Shown: piece after piece, positions 20,816-32,665 of the stretch
How positions within the stretch are numbered: the stretch's first letter is position 1
Layout of the letters: each line of letters opens with the position of its first letter
Source: Membranipora membranacea
Lineage: Eukaryota; Bryozoa; Gymnolaemata; Cheilostomatida; Membraniporidae
Direction of reading: 5' to 3'
DNA: 64,000 nt
Assembly: GCA_914767715.1 (NCBI GenBank)
Contig: OU612072.1
Span: 6,262,001 to 6,326,000 of the forward strand
Translations under genes and position numbers: made by a program
Notes under the pieces: generated by a model
What the model saw: the letters and a program-made list of their open reading frames with translations, nothing else
Told to the model about the DNA's origin: nothing
The model's database searches: none

Positions 20816-22537
20816 TTTAAGTGTCCATTCGAAACAGCGTAAGTTTTTGGAAAGTATGTGTATATAGTTATAATACCAAATGTTTCATTCCCAAATTGCT
20901 CACCTATTGACCATATTATGTAAACGCAAAGTGAAAAGCTAGTCATCGTAGTTGCCCCATTGAAATACCATCACAGCACTGAAAATTTGATTATTTTAAT
21001 AAAAGGCCCCAGTTTCGAGTTATCTCCCTCTTTAGTGGACGGGCAACTCTTACTGACTTGAAAAGTTTAAACATTGATGTCTTCAAAACTTTTGTAAACA
21101 TGAAGACATCATTAATTTCTTCAAAACAAAATTCCTGAGAAATAGTAGCAAAATGAAGAGCGAAGCATTCTCCATCTCTCTATCATTTTTATTGGTACTA
21201 AAACTTGACCAGGCCTTGCAGTCATTGAATTTTATATGGTGTAAGATCTGATCAACAGAGCTGGTAAAAAATGATACTACAAATGGCAGGGGTGCCAACC
21301 ACTTTTTTTGTGTGGAAAAAATACTAACTTTAAGTTTAACTAGTAGTTAGTTATTTATTTATTACTAGCTAGGCATTTCTATTTAGTTTATATATATCTA
21401 TGGTTTCTTGCTGTTGGGGGTAGACGAGATATAAGATAGGTGGTTTGTAGGTAATTAAGGGCAGCAGGCCAGTGACATGCGGGATTGGTAACATTCTCTT
21501 GATGGGAGGGTTTAAGTGGGGCCACTCAGATTCAATCGTCGGAGGCCCCTCATCTTTATCAGCGTTGATGACGGTCGGATCTGTGATCCTCTGTAGTCAT
21601 ATCCAGTAAATTGTCAGTAGTAACATCATCAACTGTAGGAATAGACTGAATTTGCTGGGATTGTTTTCATGGTTGGGCCAGATGAGACTCACGGCCAAGG
21701 AGGACCGGGCCCCTGTTACTCCTTGCTCATCCCTGCATTGCAGAAAAAGTTAAGTGATGTAGTAGCCAGTTTCATTAACTAAATCATAGTATAGGTTTTG
21801 TTGGCGCAGCTCATGTTGCGCACTAAGAGATAATTTAGGTACAAGTATGTAGTCGTCCAACCAATCCAACTCTTTTGACTTGATCCAACACTCAGGTGTT
21901 TTGAGGAGTGTGGCAGGTGCTGCGGACATGTCTTACAGCACGCATGCGGCCCCTACAACACACGTCTTACAGCACCCGTTGCCAACAGCGGTTTTAGTGC
22001 CCATTCAGAACCACAAATTTATGTAAAGTGCCCATATTAAGAGTACCCACGTTTCACTTGCTCTCTTGGCTAGTCTCCCTGCTGCCAAAAATAAAATAAT
22101 ATTCTAATTTAATACATGTAATTATGTGTGCAAGGAGTATCAGCTGGTACTTCTAGAAAGAAATGAAACTGAATTAGTTATACAGTTAGTTACCGTAAAT
22201 ATGTGATTGAATAGTGCTCAATTGCAAGAGTAGAGCAAGGCTGTAACTCACATGTTTTATGGGTTGTAAGCAATGTATGTGTTGTTTCAATTTGATTGCA
22301 CACTAAAACAGGCATAGACCTTTAATATTCCTATAATACCCACCTTTAAAGCTAGTTACCAGCAACATTTAGGTTTGTTGATTGCAAATTTTGTTGTTTG
22401 TTTCCCCGATTCATTGGGAGAACAGAATTCATTTTTATACCCTCTTTTTGTAGAGGGGAGTACTAATATAGATTACTGAAGTTTTGGAACTGGGATAACG
22501 TGAGTATTGTGTGAGGAAGCCTGGTTTTGAAAGCGAC
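20816..22537. other. Spacer upstream of R2
   Basis: No certain gene. The stretch 21540-21640 has on the minus strand a frame reading QQIQSIPTVDDVTTDNLLDM and ending TGA, also present near 48420-48530; it may be a remnant exon. The last kilobase before 22538 matches 48960-49799 upstream of R3 and should carry the R promoter. I recognise no element in it. Confidence 0.4.
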
Positions 22538-25500
22538 ATGTCTAATGATAAAACTTCTCTGGTCGCACTCCTGCTCTGCTTTCTACCAAGGTAAGACGAG
22601 CTCCACTTTATACAATAATAAAAAAGGAATTTGCACGTACATAAGAAGAAATTCGTATAAAGACATTTGCTTAACATGGTGCTTAAAGAAGTGATGCTTA
22701 ACATATATTTACTTTATTGGAAACCAAAGTCATCTCATTCGAGGTGTTCTGCACTCAGTGCCAGAAAAAAAACGTTTGAAAGAAAAAAAAAGAAACAGAA
22801 AGGAAATAATATCATCAATGATTTGATGATAAGATCATCGATAATATCATGGTGATTAAGTCATATTTTTAATCAATAATATGGGCACAATACATGTGAC
22901 CTGAGTGGCTTGATATCCTTACAATTGATGCACTACTTTACTAGTATTATATGTCACAGTACCATGACTGAATTCTCCTTAACTAATCCAATTGCCTGCA
23001 TGCACTCCAGTTGCTCCCTTCCGCTGGTTACAACACTACAGCGTGACCAGTGGATCAGGACTCAGGAGCAACTCCCAATGCAGGCAAATGGACCAAACTT
23101 TATCTAATGTTTGCCCCTCCGTTTGTATGTGGGCTACTCAGGTCAGTTGTGCCTTAGCGCCTTTTCAACTGATATTGAGACTTAGCTACAGTGTTACTGT
23201 TATTTGAGATTGACAAATATTTCATAATTACCTTACAGTCTGTGTCTGAGTACTGGATATTATGAACTCAACGGTAACATCACATCCATACAAGTAGACT
23301 TAGTCCCTGGATTTACTGGAGAATATCCGTGTATCGGTGCATTGCAGGTACTAAATAATGATGTCATAAATATTGATCTTGTACCTGCTGCAAGAATACG
23401 ATAATGTTGTGTTAATATTACATCTGTTGCCACTTTGTTGCCAAAAGTGGGAAAGTCCTTAATTTCTTGGGATTTAAAAGAGGAGATAAATTGAGGTCCC
23501 TGAAGATTTTACCATTATTGGTTGTGTAAACGCCAAGTCCATAATAGCTAATTATTGTAGATCGCTCAAAGTGACACTCAATACTGGTTAGCTTGTTGTT
23601 ATAATGTTTTGTAATCAACCACCAGGAAAAGAGGCGGCTGATTATGAAATGCCGCATCCACCTTGCCTGTACCAATACGGCAATACTGTCATCTGCCATT
23701 GTTAGAAATTGACAGATGGAAAACTGACGGCGTAGGATTAAAATATTTTTCTACCTAACTTCTTCTAATCAGATGGGATGTAAGCAGGTTATTAGTAGGA
23801 GTATTTATGTGTATGTATTACTTACAGATAGACAGACGGGATGTAAGCAGGTTACTAGTAGGAGTATTTATATGTATGTATTACTTACAGATAGACAGAT
23901 GGGATGTTAGCAGGTTACTAGTAGGAGTATTTATATGTATGTATTACTTACAGATAGACAGATGGGATATAAGCAGGTTATTAGTAGGAGTATTTATGTG
24001 TATGTATTACTTACAGATAGACAGACGGGATGTAAGCAGGTTACTAGTAGGAGTATTTATATGTATGTATTACTTACAGATAGACAGATGGGATGTTAGC
24101 AGGTTACTAGTAGGAGTATTTATATGTATGTATTACTTACAGATAGACAGATGGGATGTTAGCAGGTTACTAGTAGGAGTATCTATATGTATGTATTACT
24201 TACAGATAGACAGATGGGATATAAGCAGGTTATTAGTAGGAGTATTTATATGTATGTATTACATCCAGATAGTCAGAAGGGATGTTAGCAGGTTATTAGT
24301 AGGAGTATTTATATGTATGTATTACTTACAGATAGACAGACGGGATGTAAGCAGGTTACTAGTAGGAGTATTTATATGTATGTATTACTTACAGATAGAC
24401 AGATGGGATGTTAGCAGGTTACTAGTAGGAGTATTTATATGTATGTATTACTTACAGATAGTCAGAAGGGATGTTAGCAGGTTATTAGTAGGAGTATTTA
24501 TATGTATGTATTACTTACAGATAGACAGACGGGATGTAAGCAGGTTATTAGTAGGAGTATTTATTTGTATGTATTACTTACAGATAGACAGATGGCATGT
24601 TAACAGGTTATTAGTAGGAGTATTTATATGTATGTATTACTTACAGATAGACAGATGGGATGTTAGCAGGTTATTAGTAGGAGTATTTATATGTATGTAT
24701 TACTTACAGATAGACAGATGGGATGTTAGCAGGTTATTAGTAGGATTATGTACACGCAGCTCCTCAGGCCTCTCAGGTGCTATAGGATATCTACAGTCTT
24801 ATACTGACTCAGGACTAACTCAATCTGTCAATGGTGAGACTGTGTGGCTTCTTCATATGGGGCTGGCACAACGTTTTTTTTATCAATGCTGTTGTCTTTT
24901 TGGTCAGAGTGAAGTTTGAAAGGTTATATAATATACTGTTGAAGCTGTCCACTTTATCCCGATGAGGGGAAAAGTCTGTAGCTAGAGTGTAGTATGTTGA
25001 TATATGTACGTATGTATATATGATTTTGTGGAGTATATTTCTTCTCTGCACATTTTTGTATTTGTAGTACTGTATGGTGATATCACATTAGCTCGACCAA
25101 TCAGAGGCAATGTAACAGATGGATATAATATATCAGCTGAGATGATCTCCCCACAGTATTTGTATCAGACAGTTGATAGAAGGATATTATTCTCTGATGT
25201 TAAATCTTGTGGTAGACAAATACAGATAGATACAGAGCTTGTATCTACTGTACACGGTAGGTCATCATTACCAGCGAATCTTAGAACATAGAGAATTATA
25301 TCGGCTCAATGATGAAATCTATATATTCTAATCATGTCAGCTGCCTAGTCTGAGGTTCATATCACGCAACAGCGCAAAAGTTGTTTGCCATGTTTTCAGA
25401 ATGATCAAATTTGATGTTGCTGTAATATTATACCAGTCATCCAATCCAAGCGTATCCTTAAGTGATGCCTACACATTCAGGCCCAGACGCAGCCGTACCA

Positions 25501-28500
25501 CTAAACGACAGTGGAGTTTTTTTAATTCCTTTATAAATTTTTACAACAACATTTTATGTACAACTGAGTTACACCGAGGGCTGACATATTCATACATTTC
25601 TTCATCATCCTCGCCATGATATCGTCTGTAAAAATACAAATCAATCAATCCCCAAAGATTTTCAGCGCTAGTTTGCTGATTGGGTTGCGGTGGGAGAATT
25701 CTGTTAACAGCCACATCCTTATCCCTGTTAAATAATGGAATGTCACCATAAGCATCCCATGTAGAGTTTGTGCAATGACATGCCAAAGAAGTGGCTATTC
25801 CACTTGAAACCCATGTTTACCATCAAATTAAAATGAGCTAGTGCTGCTCTACAATAATCTTCTCACTGTATTTATGGGTGACAATGATATTATTATATTA
25901 TCTCAGGACCTTGTTCACTGAGCGGAACGCTCGATCTCTCCGATACAGTTACATTTAATCAGTCTCTCATATTCGGTATGACTTACTATGAGGATAGAGA
26001 TATGTGGGTCTACGCTCTCGTCAATTTGGTATGTTCAGATCACAGTCTACCAATGCAGTTAAAACATTCAATATCCCATATAACCTAGGCTCAGTCTCAG
26101 CTCAGGATCTTTCTTGCCCAAGATATGGATTTAACTCGATCTGATTTATTGAGGATGACAGGAAATGCCCCTTAAAGCGTCTAAGATTAAAAGCTTGAGT
26201 TTCTTGTTCTTTGGGTGAGGAGGATAAAAATACTTGATATCATAGCAACAAATTTATAGCAGTTAAAGACAAATCCTGAATTGTTATTTCCTAATGAGAA
26301 TATTGATTTTCACTGTTGAAAATGATTATTAACAATAGAAAATTGGAATGGCTCCTTGTATAGTGGAAAGGCGGTGCCTCTACAGAGTACAGTAATACCT
26401 TGTTCAGCTCCTGTGTATTTACTTATAAGCTGTCTTGAGAACTGCTACGCCTAACCGGCCTTGCTGGGGACAGCACTGGTATATATGTACTTATATATTA
26501 TTGACAGGGTATATATGTATACGCAGGAGATGGATCTCATAGTAGAAGATTAGTAAATATAGTAGATATATCACATACAGTTACAGACTCAGTACAACAG
26601 ATCATACAAGATCCCAGAGATATACAAATCATGTGGCAGAAAGTCAGCAGAGGTTTGTTACTTTGTTTGTTTTCTTCTAAGTTCACCTGTTACATTTACA
26701 TTTAGCTGCTTCAATCACCTGAGCGAATCAATTTGCCGATGTATTGGGTATATATTTCTCTGTTTAGTGATCTGCTCCTCTAGAGGCATCATTGAAGGTA
26801 GTCCATTGAACTCCCTCAGCAGGAACGTGGAGGATTCCTTGAAAAACTATAAGTCCCAACGGGGGGGGGGGGGGGGGTGTTTAATTCCTCAAACTGTCAG
26901 CATTTTCCTTCATAAAACCAACAATGAGGCCTGATACTATTCGTATTGAAAGGACATAGTTATACAAAGCCAGAATATGCTTCAAGATTCGGTGGAAACT
27001 GCTGACTGTATTGTGTTGGTATGTGATGCTTCTGATAATTGAGTGACCTGATATCACACTCACTTAAATACAGCTCAAAGATGATTAATGTAATTTACCT
27101 ACCTCAGGTTGATTCCATTCCTGATCACTGTTGTTCAAGAGCACAGATGTTCATCAGTTACCTTACTGACATGACTAAATAACTGTAAGTTCTACTACGA
27201 CGGAAGCTTCACTTTTATTAAATCATAATAATTTTCATATTTTCAGGTATTAATAAATACAACATGACAGACATTGATTCTATTAATGGAGACATAATAC
27301 ATGGAGATAATTTCTGGAGATTTGTCAGGTAGGCTATCCAGTCAACGGTAGAGATTTCAGAATCTCACTTATTTTTAATTGTGCCTCAGATAGTCCTGTG
27401 TCAGCCTCCTTCTATCTCTCACTTCCATATATTAAAGTGGCTGGATATAGTTTTATCAGAGAATCCCATCTAGGAGTTAAAGTCTTTAACTCCTCGGTCC
27501 CACGTTACTCCTTGGCTTGATAGTTATTTCCGGTAGAGTCTTTTTCGAGCTTATTGCAATATTGATACGGTAACTTAACACAGCCTCCAAAAGAGTCTGC
27601 TATCACTAATAGCTGGGTAACAGTGAGTGAGTGCAGTGAGAGGGTCGATACAAAGTCTCATACAAAACATCGGATCCATACTTATATCCTAAGTCAGTCG
27701 TCCATGCTGCAGGGAAAGTGAATAAGAAGTGTCACTTTGATGATAGTTTTTTTCTTTGTCTATCCTCATTCCTTAAGTTACTGGTCCTGTCACTGCATTA
27801 AAAGCATTCAAAAAATATGATTGTAGATTGAATATATATATATATGTAATATATAGTTAAGTACGGGATATGAGGGTTTCTTGCAACCATCATCGGCTGT
27901 TTCTCGGCTATTTATTATAGCAGACCCTAACATGCACTTTCAGATTTTACAAGTTGTGACACCATATTTTTGCTTTTAATCACTTTGCTCTCTGCTAGCA
28001 GCATTTTTGGCAATTATTCGCTGTTCAACATTATGTAAAGAAAATTATCACCATTGCAATCAGCTCAAAGGAACAACTGTCAAACCTTAACCAGCTATTT
28101 TCTTAATGAAGTTGCAGTTCTAGCCACACTTTTTGGCTCAGGCTGCAAACAGTCTAGGATGAAGTTATACAGATAACCTCAACCTTAATAACTACTTTCA
28201 AAAGTTGGAAAGATTTTTCTGTCATCCTTGTTTAGGTAGATATTGGCGCCATACCGCCACCACAATCAAAGAACTCAAAATATCTCAACCCACCATATGA
28301 GATGGGAGAAGTACTTATATCAATGTTACTCTCTATACTCTATCTTCAGCTACACAGGAAGATTTGAATCAGCTGACAGCACAGCTCTATATTATAATCA
28401 GACTGATGGTAATGAGATAGGACAAACTGATGCTGAATTACTATTCTCTCCTAGTGCTGCGCCAGTCATCACGATCGCTGATACAGAGCAAGATAGGCTC

Positions 28501-31500
28501 TTCTTCATAGATACAAGAAATGGTATGCTTCTGCTCGTATCTCTTCTCAAGTTAATTCTCAAGCATTGGTTGAACACGCAGTAATTAAGATTTTTGAAAA
28601 GTGTGATTGTAGTTTTAATTTAAATATTCCCTATTGGAAGCCATCATAGAAACTAATGCAAGGCTAACCTTCTAAAATATTCAAGTTATTTTATATGTTT
28701 GGTAATGGTTTAGTTAGCCTGTGGTCACCCTTCCTGGTTTGATATTCGAGTTACACTAATCTAGTTTCAAGTTATCTGCACAACATCAAGGAGAAGACAA
28801 TAAATACATATGAGATATTGATTAAATTTGGAGTTGTCTAATCAACATCAGGGAGAAGACAATAATTATATATGAGACATTAGTCTAATTTTGAGTTGTC
28901 TAATCAACATCAAGGAGAAGACAATAAATATATATAATGTAAGTTGTGTCAGGGAGTGGGGAGGGTTATACAGTGTTGCATACGTTTTTGTTATACTTAT
29001 ACAGGAGATCAGCAGGTATTGTGTAGAGGTAACAGTTCCTTCTATAGAGACGGTGATGAGACCGACTGTGTGTTTCAGTCTATATCAGCAGCCTTCTGGA
29101 GAGGTGACTCCGAGTTACTGATATATGAGAGACTGGCAGATGTGTTCAGAGTAGTTAAACTAGATGGTATGTATGAAGCTATAGATGTATAGATCTAGTG
29201 GTATTGTGGATATGTGGATATGTGTTGTACTGTTTATCATAATGTCATCTAGCAGGTCTTGCTTCTGTGTTCAAGCTTCAGAGTGATTAAACTTGAAGGT
29301 AATGCTAAGGTACTGAAATCAAATCATGTATATCAGTGGCCTGTACCCAGTTAGATTGTAGATGTGAATTTAAGGTAATTCAACTAGAGTATTACTACTA
29401 GCATCGAGGATCTGAACACATTGTATGTGGAATATGGGATTACACAGATTTCTGTGTAGAGATTCATCTGTGCACCACATTTGATTTGCAGTTAGTTCAG
29501 TGTGCTAAAAATTTTCCATAAATACCTTGTAGGACCAGCTATCTCAACCACGACTTCTTCTACCGCTAGTACAAGTACTTCTACTAGCCCTTCCTCTACC
29601 TCCACTCTCAGGCCTACTACTAGCTCTACTAACCAGGCTACTACTTCTACTGTATCTCCTTCAATCTCTCTCAGTGCTAGCAGTATAAACACCACTTCTG
29701 CCCTTATGAATGATACAGGTATTATTCAGTAGCCTTTCTCTTTTTCTCTTTTTAACTGATCAGGTACAATGCACATAATGTAATAAACTGGTAAATATGA
29801 ATGCACTTCTCTTGTGACTTATCGGGTATAATGGTATAATCCAGATAATATGCTAGTCAGCCTATAGTCTCACCAAAATCTTTCAGACGTTTTTCTACTC
29901 TCTACCAGAAACCTGATGTCAGACTGAGAATAATTACCTAGACCATTCTGATTTAAAATGTCTAATGATTTGATTGAATCCTCACAGATACTGAGACACC
30001 TACAAGCGTAGCCCCTCCCTCCTCCACACACAGAGATATCTCTGATGAAGGTACCTGGTGGGTAGTATTAGCTGTAGTATCTGGAGCCTGTTCTCCTATA
30101 GTCATATTCTGGATTGTAATCAAAGTTATCCAGTGTAGAAGGTTAGTACTCGCAAGCTCATAAACCTTATTCATATTCACACTAATTGTTGTTTTTATGT
30201 TGATGATCAGCTCTGTCTAGTTTGTGAACAGAGTCATGGACAGTCTTATTGAAATGGATCATGCCTTTCTCTGTAAGCCCTGTTGAGCTTATGGTAGGAG
30301 TGATAGACGGTTATCGGAATGTGATTAAAGCTATAAAAAACAAACTATTCTTGTAGCCTGTTTCATTAACATTTTCAGATATGGTATGAGGTTTGATCTA
30401 TTTTCTGATGAGGATGACCTAAATGCAATCGACCCAATGACAGCCCAGAAAATTAACTTTCTTTACAACAAGGCTGTTACAGGCCAGGAATATCAAGAGA
30501 AACCTCCCTCCAAAGGTGAGTGACCGTCGAGTATCAAACACAATACCGGTCATATCTTTCATACTTACCTTTCTTTCTAAGTATAACGATGTTTATATCA
30601 CATCAAGGCTTGTGATCATAAGCCAATCTTTTAATGCCTGCTCTGGGAGATATGGAGCAGATAATGCAGCTTAGAGTGGTGGGTTTTTCCCATAGACTTA
30701 ATACTAAACCTAGACACCCAGGACACTATATGGAGCATAAGTATTGAGGCACTGAGCTATTTAATTGTGCATGGCGCAACGACATTGTAGTAGCATTGGT
30801 GTTATCATTGACTTGCAGCTCGTAATCGTATACCAGGTTTTTTGATGGTAACTTGGTCAATTTTGATCGGATTTTGAGTTTGACAATTACAATAGAGTTA
30901 GCAGCATGTCGTCAACAGTTTCATACAAAATATCGGCAATAAATACATCAAGTATAAAACAAGATGCTACTGATTGCAAAGCAATTCTCTACTCAAAATC
31001 AGATCAAAATTGATCGAGTTATGAGCCAAAAACCTGGAGTATAGATTGTAAATCAATGATAACACCAATGTTATCACACCTTCCAATGTCGTTACGTCGC
31101 CAACAATTAAGTGCCTCACTCCGGCTGTATATAGTGTCCTGTCTAAGTTTATTATAACGTCTATGGTTTTTCCACCTTATTTGCCAGTTGTTAGCTAACA
31201 AAGGATTGAAATAACTAGTTTTACTCAATATTTTGTTGTAACATTTTACAGATAATGTGTACTTGGTAGTTATACCTGCCATTGTTCTTGGTGTTTTAGT
31301 GACATGCCCTTTTAATTGTACACTGTATATTATCGATATCACTGTTTTCTGGGTACAAAACCTAATGACTTATTCTCCCCCAGAATGAAAATTGAATATA
31401 TATTCTGTTTTTATTTAGTTTATTAAATTATAATCTATTTATTCACTCATCTAGGGTACAAGTCTTTAGGACTTATCCTTCTACAGAAGACAAATGGAAT

Positions 31501-32352
31501 ATATATATATATAATATAAATATTGCATTTTCATTTAGTTTATTTTATTATAAACCACTTTTTTTACTCATCTAGAGGCTTCTAAATCCTCTAAGAAGAG
31601 ATACAGACCCAAGTCTTCTGCTGATAACGGTAACAAGAGTAAATCACCTCGAGGAAGTGGTAAGAAGAAGTCTGCGACGTTATGTACTCCTAGCTCAGGC
31701 AGCGCTTCAGCCTCTATCATTGATAAGTTCAGACTGCCTCCTCTTAGAAAGGTATGTGGGGCTACAGCGACACACGTGTCACTGTACCCTGTGTGTGCTA
31801 GAGCAAAATGTCTGATTTTCTACTTTTCATCACCAGATGTGAATGGTTATGTCTGACATGGGTGGGTGTGTTCCTTCCCTTCTCAGTAGGTAAAAACAAG
31901 CCCTTTGAGAAGGATTTGGAGTTGTATGCCTTTAGTCAAGGAGTTGACAACTCCTGTGTTTTCAGATTTATATCCAATCCAGTAACACAAGATCATTCCT
32001 TTTTGCCCCTCATCATTCCTACTCTCTCCCCGAGTCTCAACATAACATTGATTGTAGGGAAAATCGTTTCCTCCAGTTCTGTGTATAACTCCAGTATTTA
32101 TTCTACATTCTGGGATGTTCAGTTTTATTTTTTGTTGATGTTTTATGATGGTTTATTTTCTTACAGAAAAAGAAGAAAACTACATCAGAAGATTTAGAAG
32201 AGTTACAACCAGTCAAAAGGAAGTCAGGGAAATCTAAGCCCCGCCCACCTTCCATGAATATGCAGTTCGCGGGTAACACTGTATCTGTACCTCTGACTAA
32301 AACTGAGCTCGGTCGAGCAAGACCTCTACCAGTCATCCCTAAAACTATATAA
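22538..32352 (+). CDS. R2: single-pass receptor-like membrane protein (14 exons, 665 residues)
   Basis: Exons: 22538-22590, 23239-23347, 24710-24833, 25068-25256, 25907-26028, 26508-26652, 27247-27328, 28350-28522, 29005-29166, 29533-29718, 29988-30141, 30379-30515, 31576-31751, 32167-32352. All are GT-AG and in phase, 1998 nt. Signal peptide MSNDKTSLVALLLCFLPS; ectodomain to about residue 385 with seven or more cysteines and several N-x-S/T sites; Ser/Thr-rich stalk (about 386-448); membrane helix (about 472-495, WWVVLAVVSGACSPIVIFWI); tail of about 170 residues, basic and Ser-rich, with KKKKK across the exon 13/14 junction and RPLPVIPKTI at the end. I do not recognise the ectodomain family. 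RPLPVIP fits the class I SH3-ligand pattern (+xΦPxΦP). It should be a type I surface protein with mucin-like spacing. The start is the only Met in frame with a signal peptide. Exon 3's acceptor is uncertain because a 63-bp array repeats it. Confidence 0.85.
23773..24745 (+). repeat. 63-bp array repeating the intron 2/exon 3 acceptor junction (15.4 units) in R2
   Basis: Each unit has 27 bases of intron end (GTATTTATATG...TACTTACAG) followed by the first 36 bases of exon 3 (ATAGACAG...GTAGGA, coding IDRWDVSRLLVG). The array ends inside exon 3, where the last unit continues into unique coding sequence (LCTRSSSGLSG). Every unit thus carries a full 3' splice site and an in-frame piece of exon. 63 is a multiple of three and no unit has a stop, so the whole array is open. 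The simplest model splices to the last unit (24710). Splicing to earlier units would add 21 residues (VFICMYYLQ plus IDRWDVSRLLVG) per unit. Confidence 0.92.
25480..25800. other. Unexplained conserved segment in intron 4 of R2
   Basis: A minus-strand frame reads SAENLWGLIDLYFYRRYHGE, then DDEEMYEYVSPRC, and ends in a stop. The R3 copy (54660-54900) has the same end but an 11-base gap that breaks the frame upstream. It may be a decayed insert. No splice link to either strand's gene is visible. Confidence 0.3.
26861..26877. repeat. Poly-G run in intron 6 of R2
   Basis: Seventeen consecutive G. R3 has eleven at 55996-56006. R1 has no run at the matching place (near 285-305). Confidence 0.9.
28780..28935. 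repeat. Short tandem repeat in intron 8 of R2
   Basis: Three units of about 66 bp, each with ATCAACATCA(A/G)GGAGAAGACAATA and then an AT-rich stretch with GAGA(T/C)ATT. The same three units lie at 57950-58100 in R3, and about two in R1 (1775-1865). Confidence 0.7.
29988..30141 (+). CDS. R2 exon 11: transmembrane exon
   Basis: The exon enters in phase 1 and leaves in phase 2. It reads DTETPTSVAPPSSTHRDISD, then E-G-T, and then WWVVLAVVSGACSPIVIFWI followed by V-I-K-V-I-Q-C-R-R, so one membrane span with a basic cytoplasmic border (stop-transfer) and a juxtamembrane Cys that could be acylated. R3 has the same exon at 59148..59301 with one change (E to D). R1 lacks it. Confidence 0.85.
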
Positions 32353-32624
32353 GAACTATGGGACCTCTACCAGTGATCCCTAATCTATGTGAGAACTATG
32401 GGACCTCTACCAGTGATCCCTAAAACTATATAAGAACTATGGGACCTCTACCAGTGACCCCTAATCTATGTGAGAACTATGGGACCTCTACCAGTGATCC
32501 CTAAAACTATATAAGAGCTATGGGACCTCTACCAGTGATCCCTAATCTATGTGAGAACTATGGGACCTCTACCAGTGATCCCTAAAACTATATAAGAACT
32601 ATGGGACCTCTACCAGTGATCCCT
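32321..32624 (+). repeat. 40/41-bp minisatellite across the stop codon and 3' UTR of R2
   Basis: The first unit is coding: it spells R-P-L-P-V-I-P-K-T-I and the TAA. About seven more units follow in the 3' UTR, alternating a 41-bp form (CCCTAAAACTATATAAGAAC) with a 40-bp form (CCCTAATCTATGTGAGAAC). Because the units are not multiples of three and follow the stop, they are not translated. R1 has about three units and R3 about ten. Confidence 0.9.
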
Positions 32625-32659
32625 TCCATAAAGCTATAGATTTCTACCTGAATCCCTCA

Positions 32660-32665
32660 AATAAA
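32660..32665 (+). terminator. AATAAA poly(A) signal of R2
   Basis: AATAAA lies about 310 bases after the stop, just past the minisatellite, in CCCTCAAATAAAACTG. R3 has it at 61914-61919; R1 reads CAAATGCC instead. Confidence 0.6.

Noticed and set aside
16692-22537. tRNA or rRNA genes in the spacers
   Set aside because: I looked for cloverleaf arms with B-box-like GGTTCGAATCC and for conserved rRNA stretches and found none that I could support.
23807-24919. 370-residue repetitive open frame MCMYYLQIDRRDVSRLLVG...
   Set aside because: It is the 63-bp array plus exon 3 and part of intron 3 read without splicing. Each unit contains a splice acceptor, the R3 array has in-frame stops, and the frame runs through the exon 3 donor at 24834. 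It is not annotated as a separate protein.
31808-32197. 129-residue plus-strand frame MSDFLLFITRCEWLCL (also 60939-61328)
   Set aside because: It is intron 13 of gene R read into exon 14; the GTATGT donor and TTACAG acceptor around it fit the gene model, and the frame does not match exon 13.
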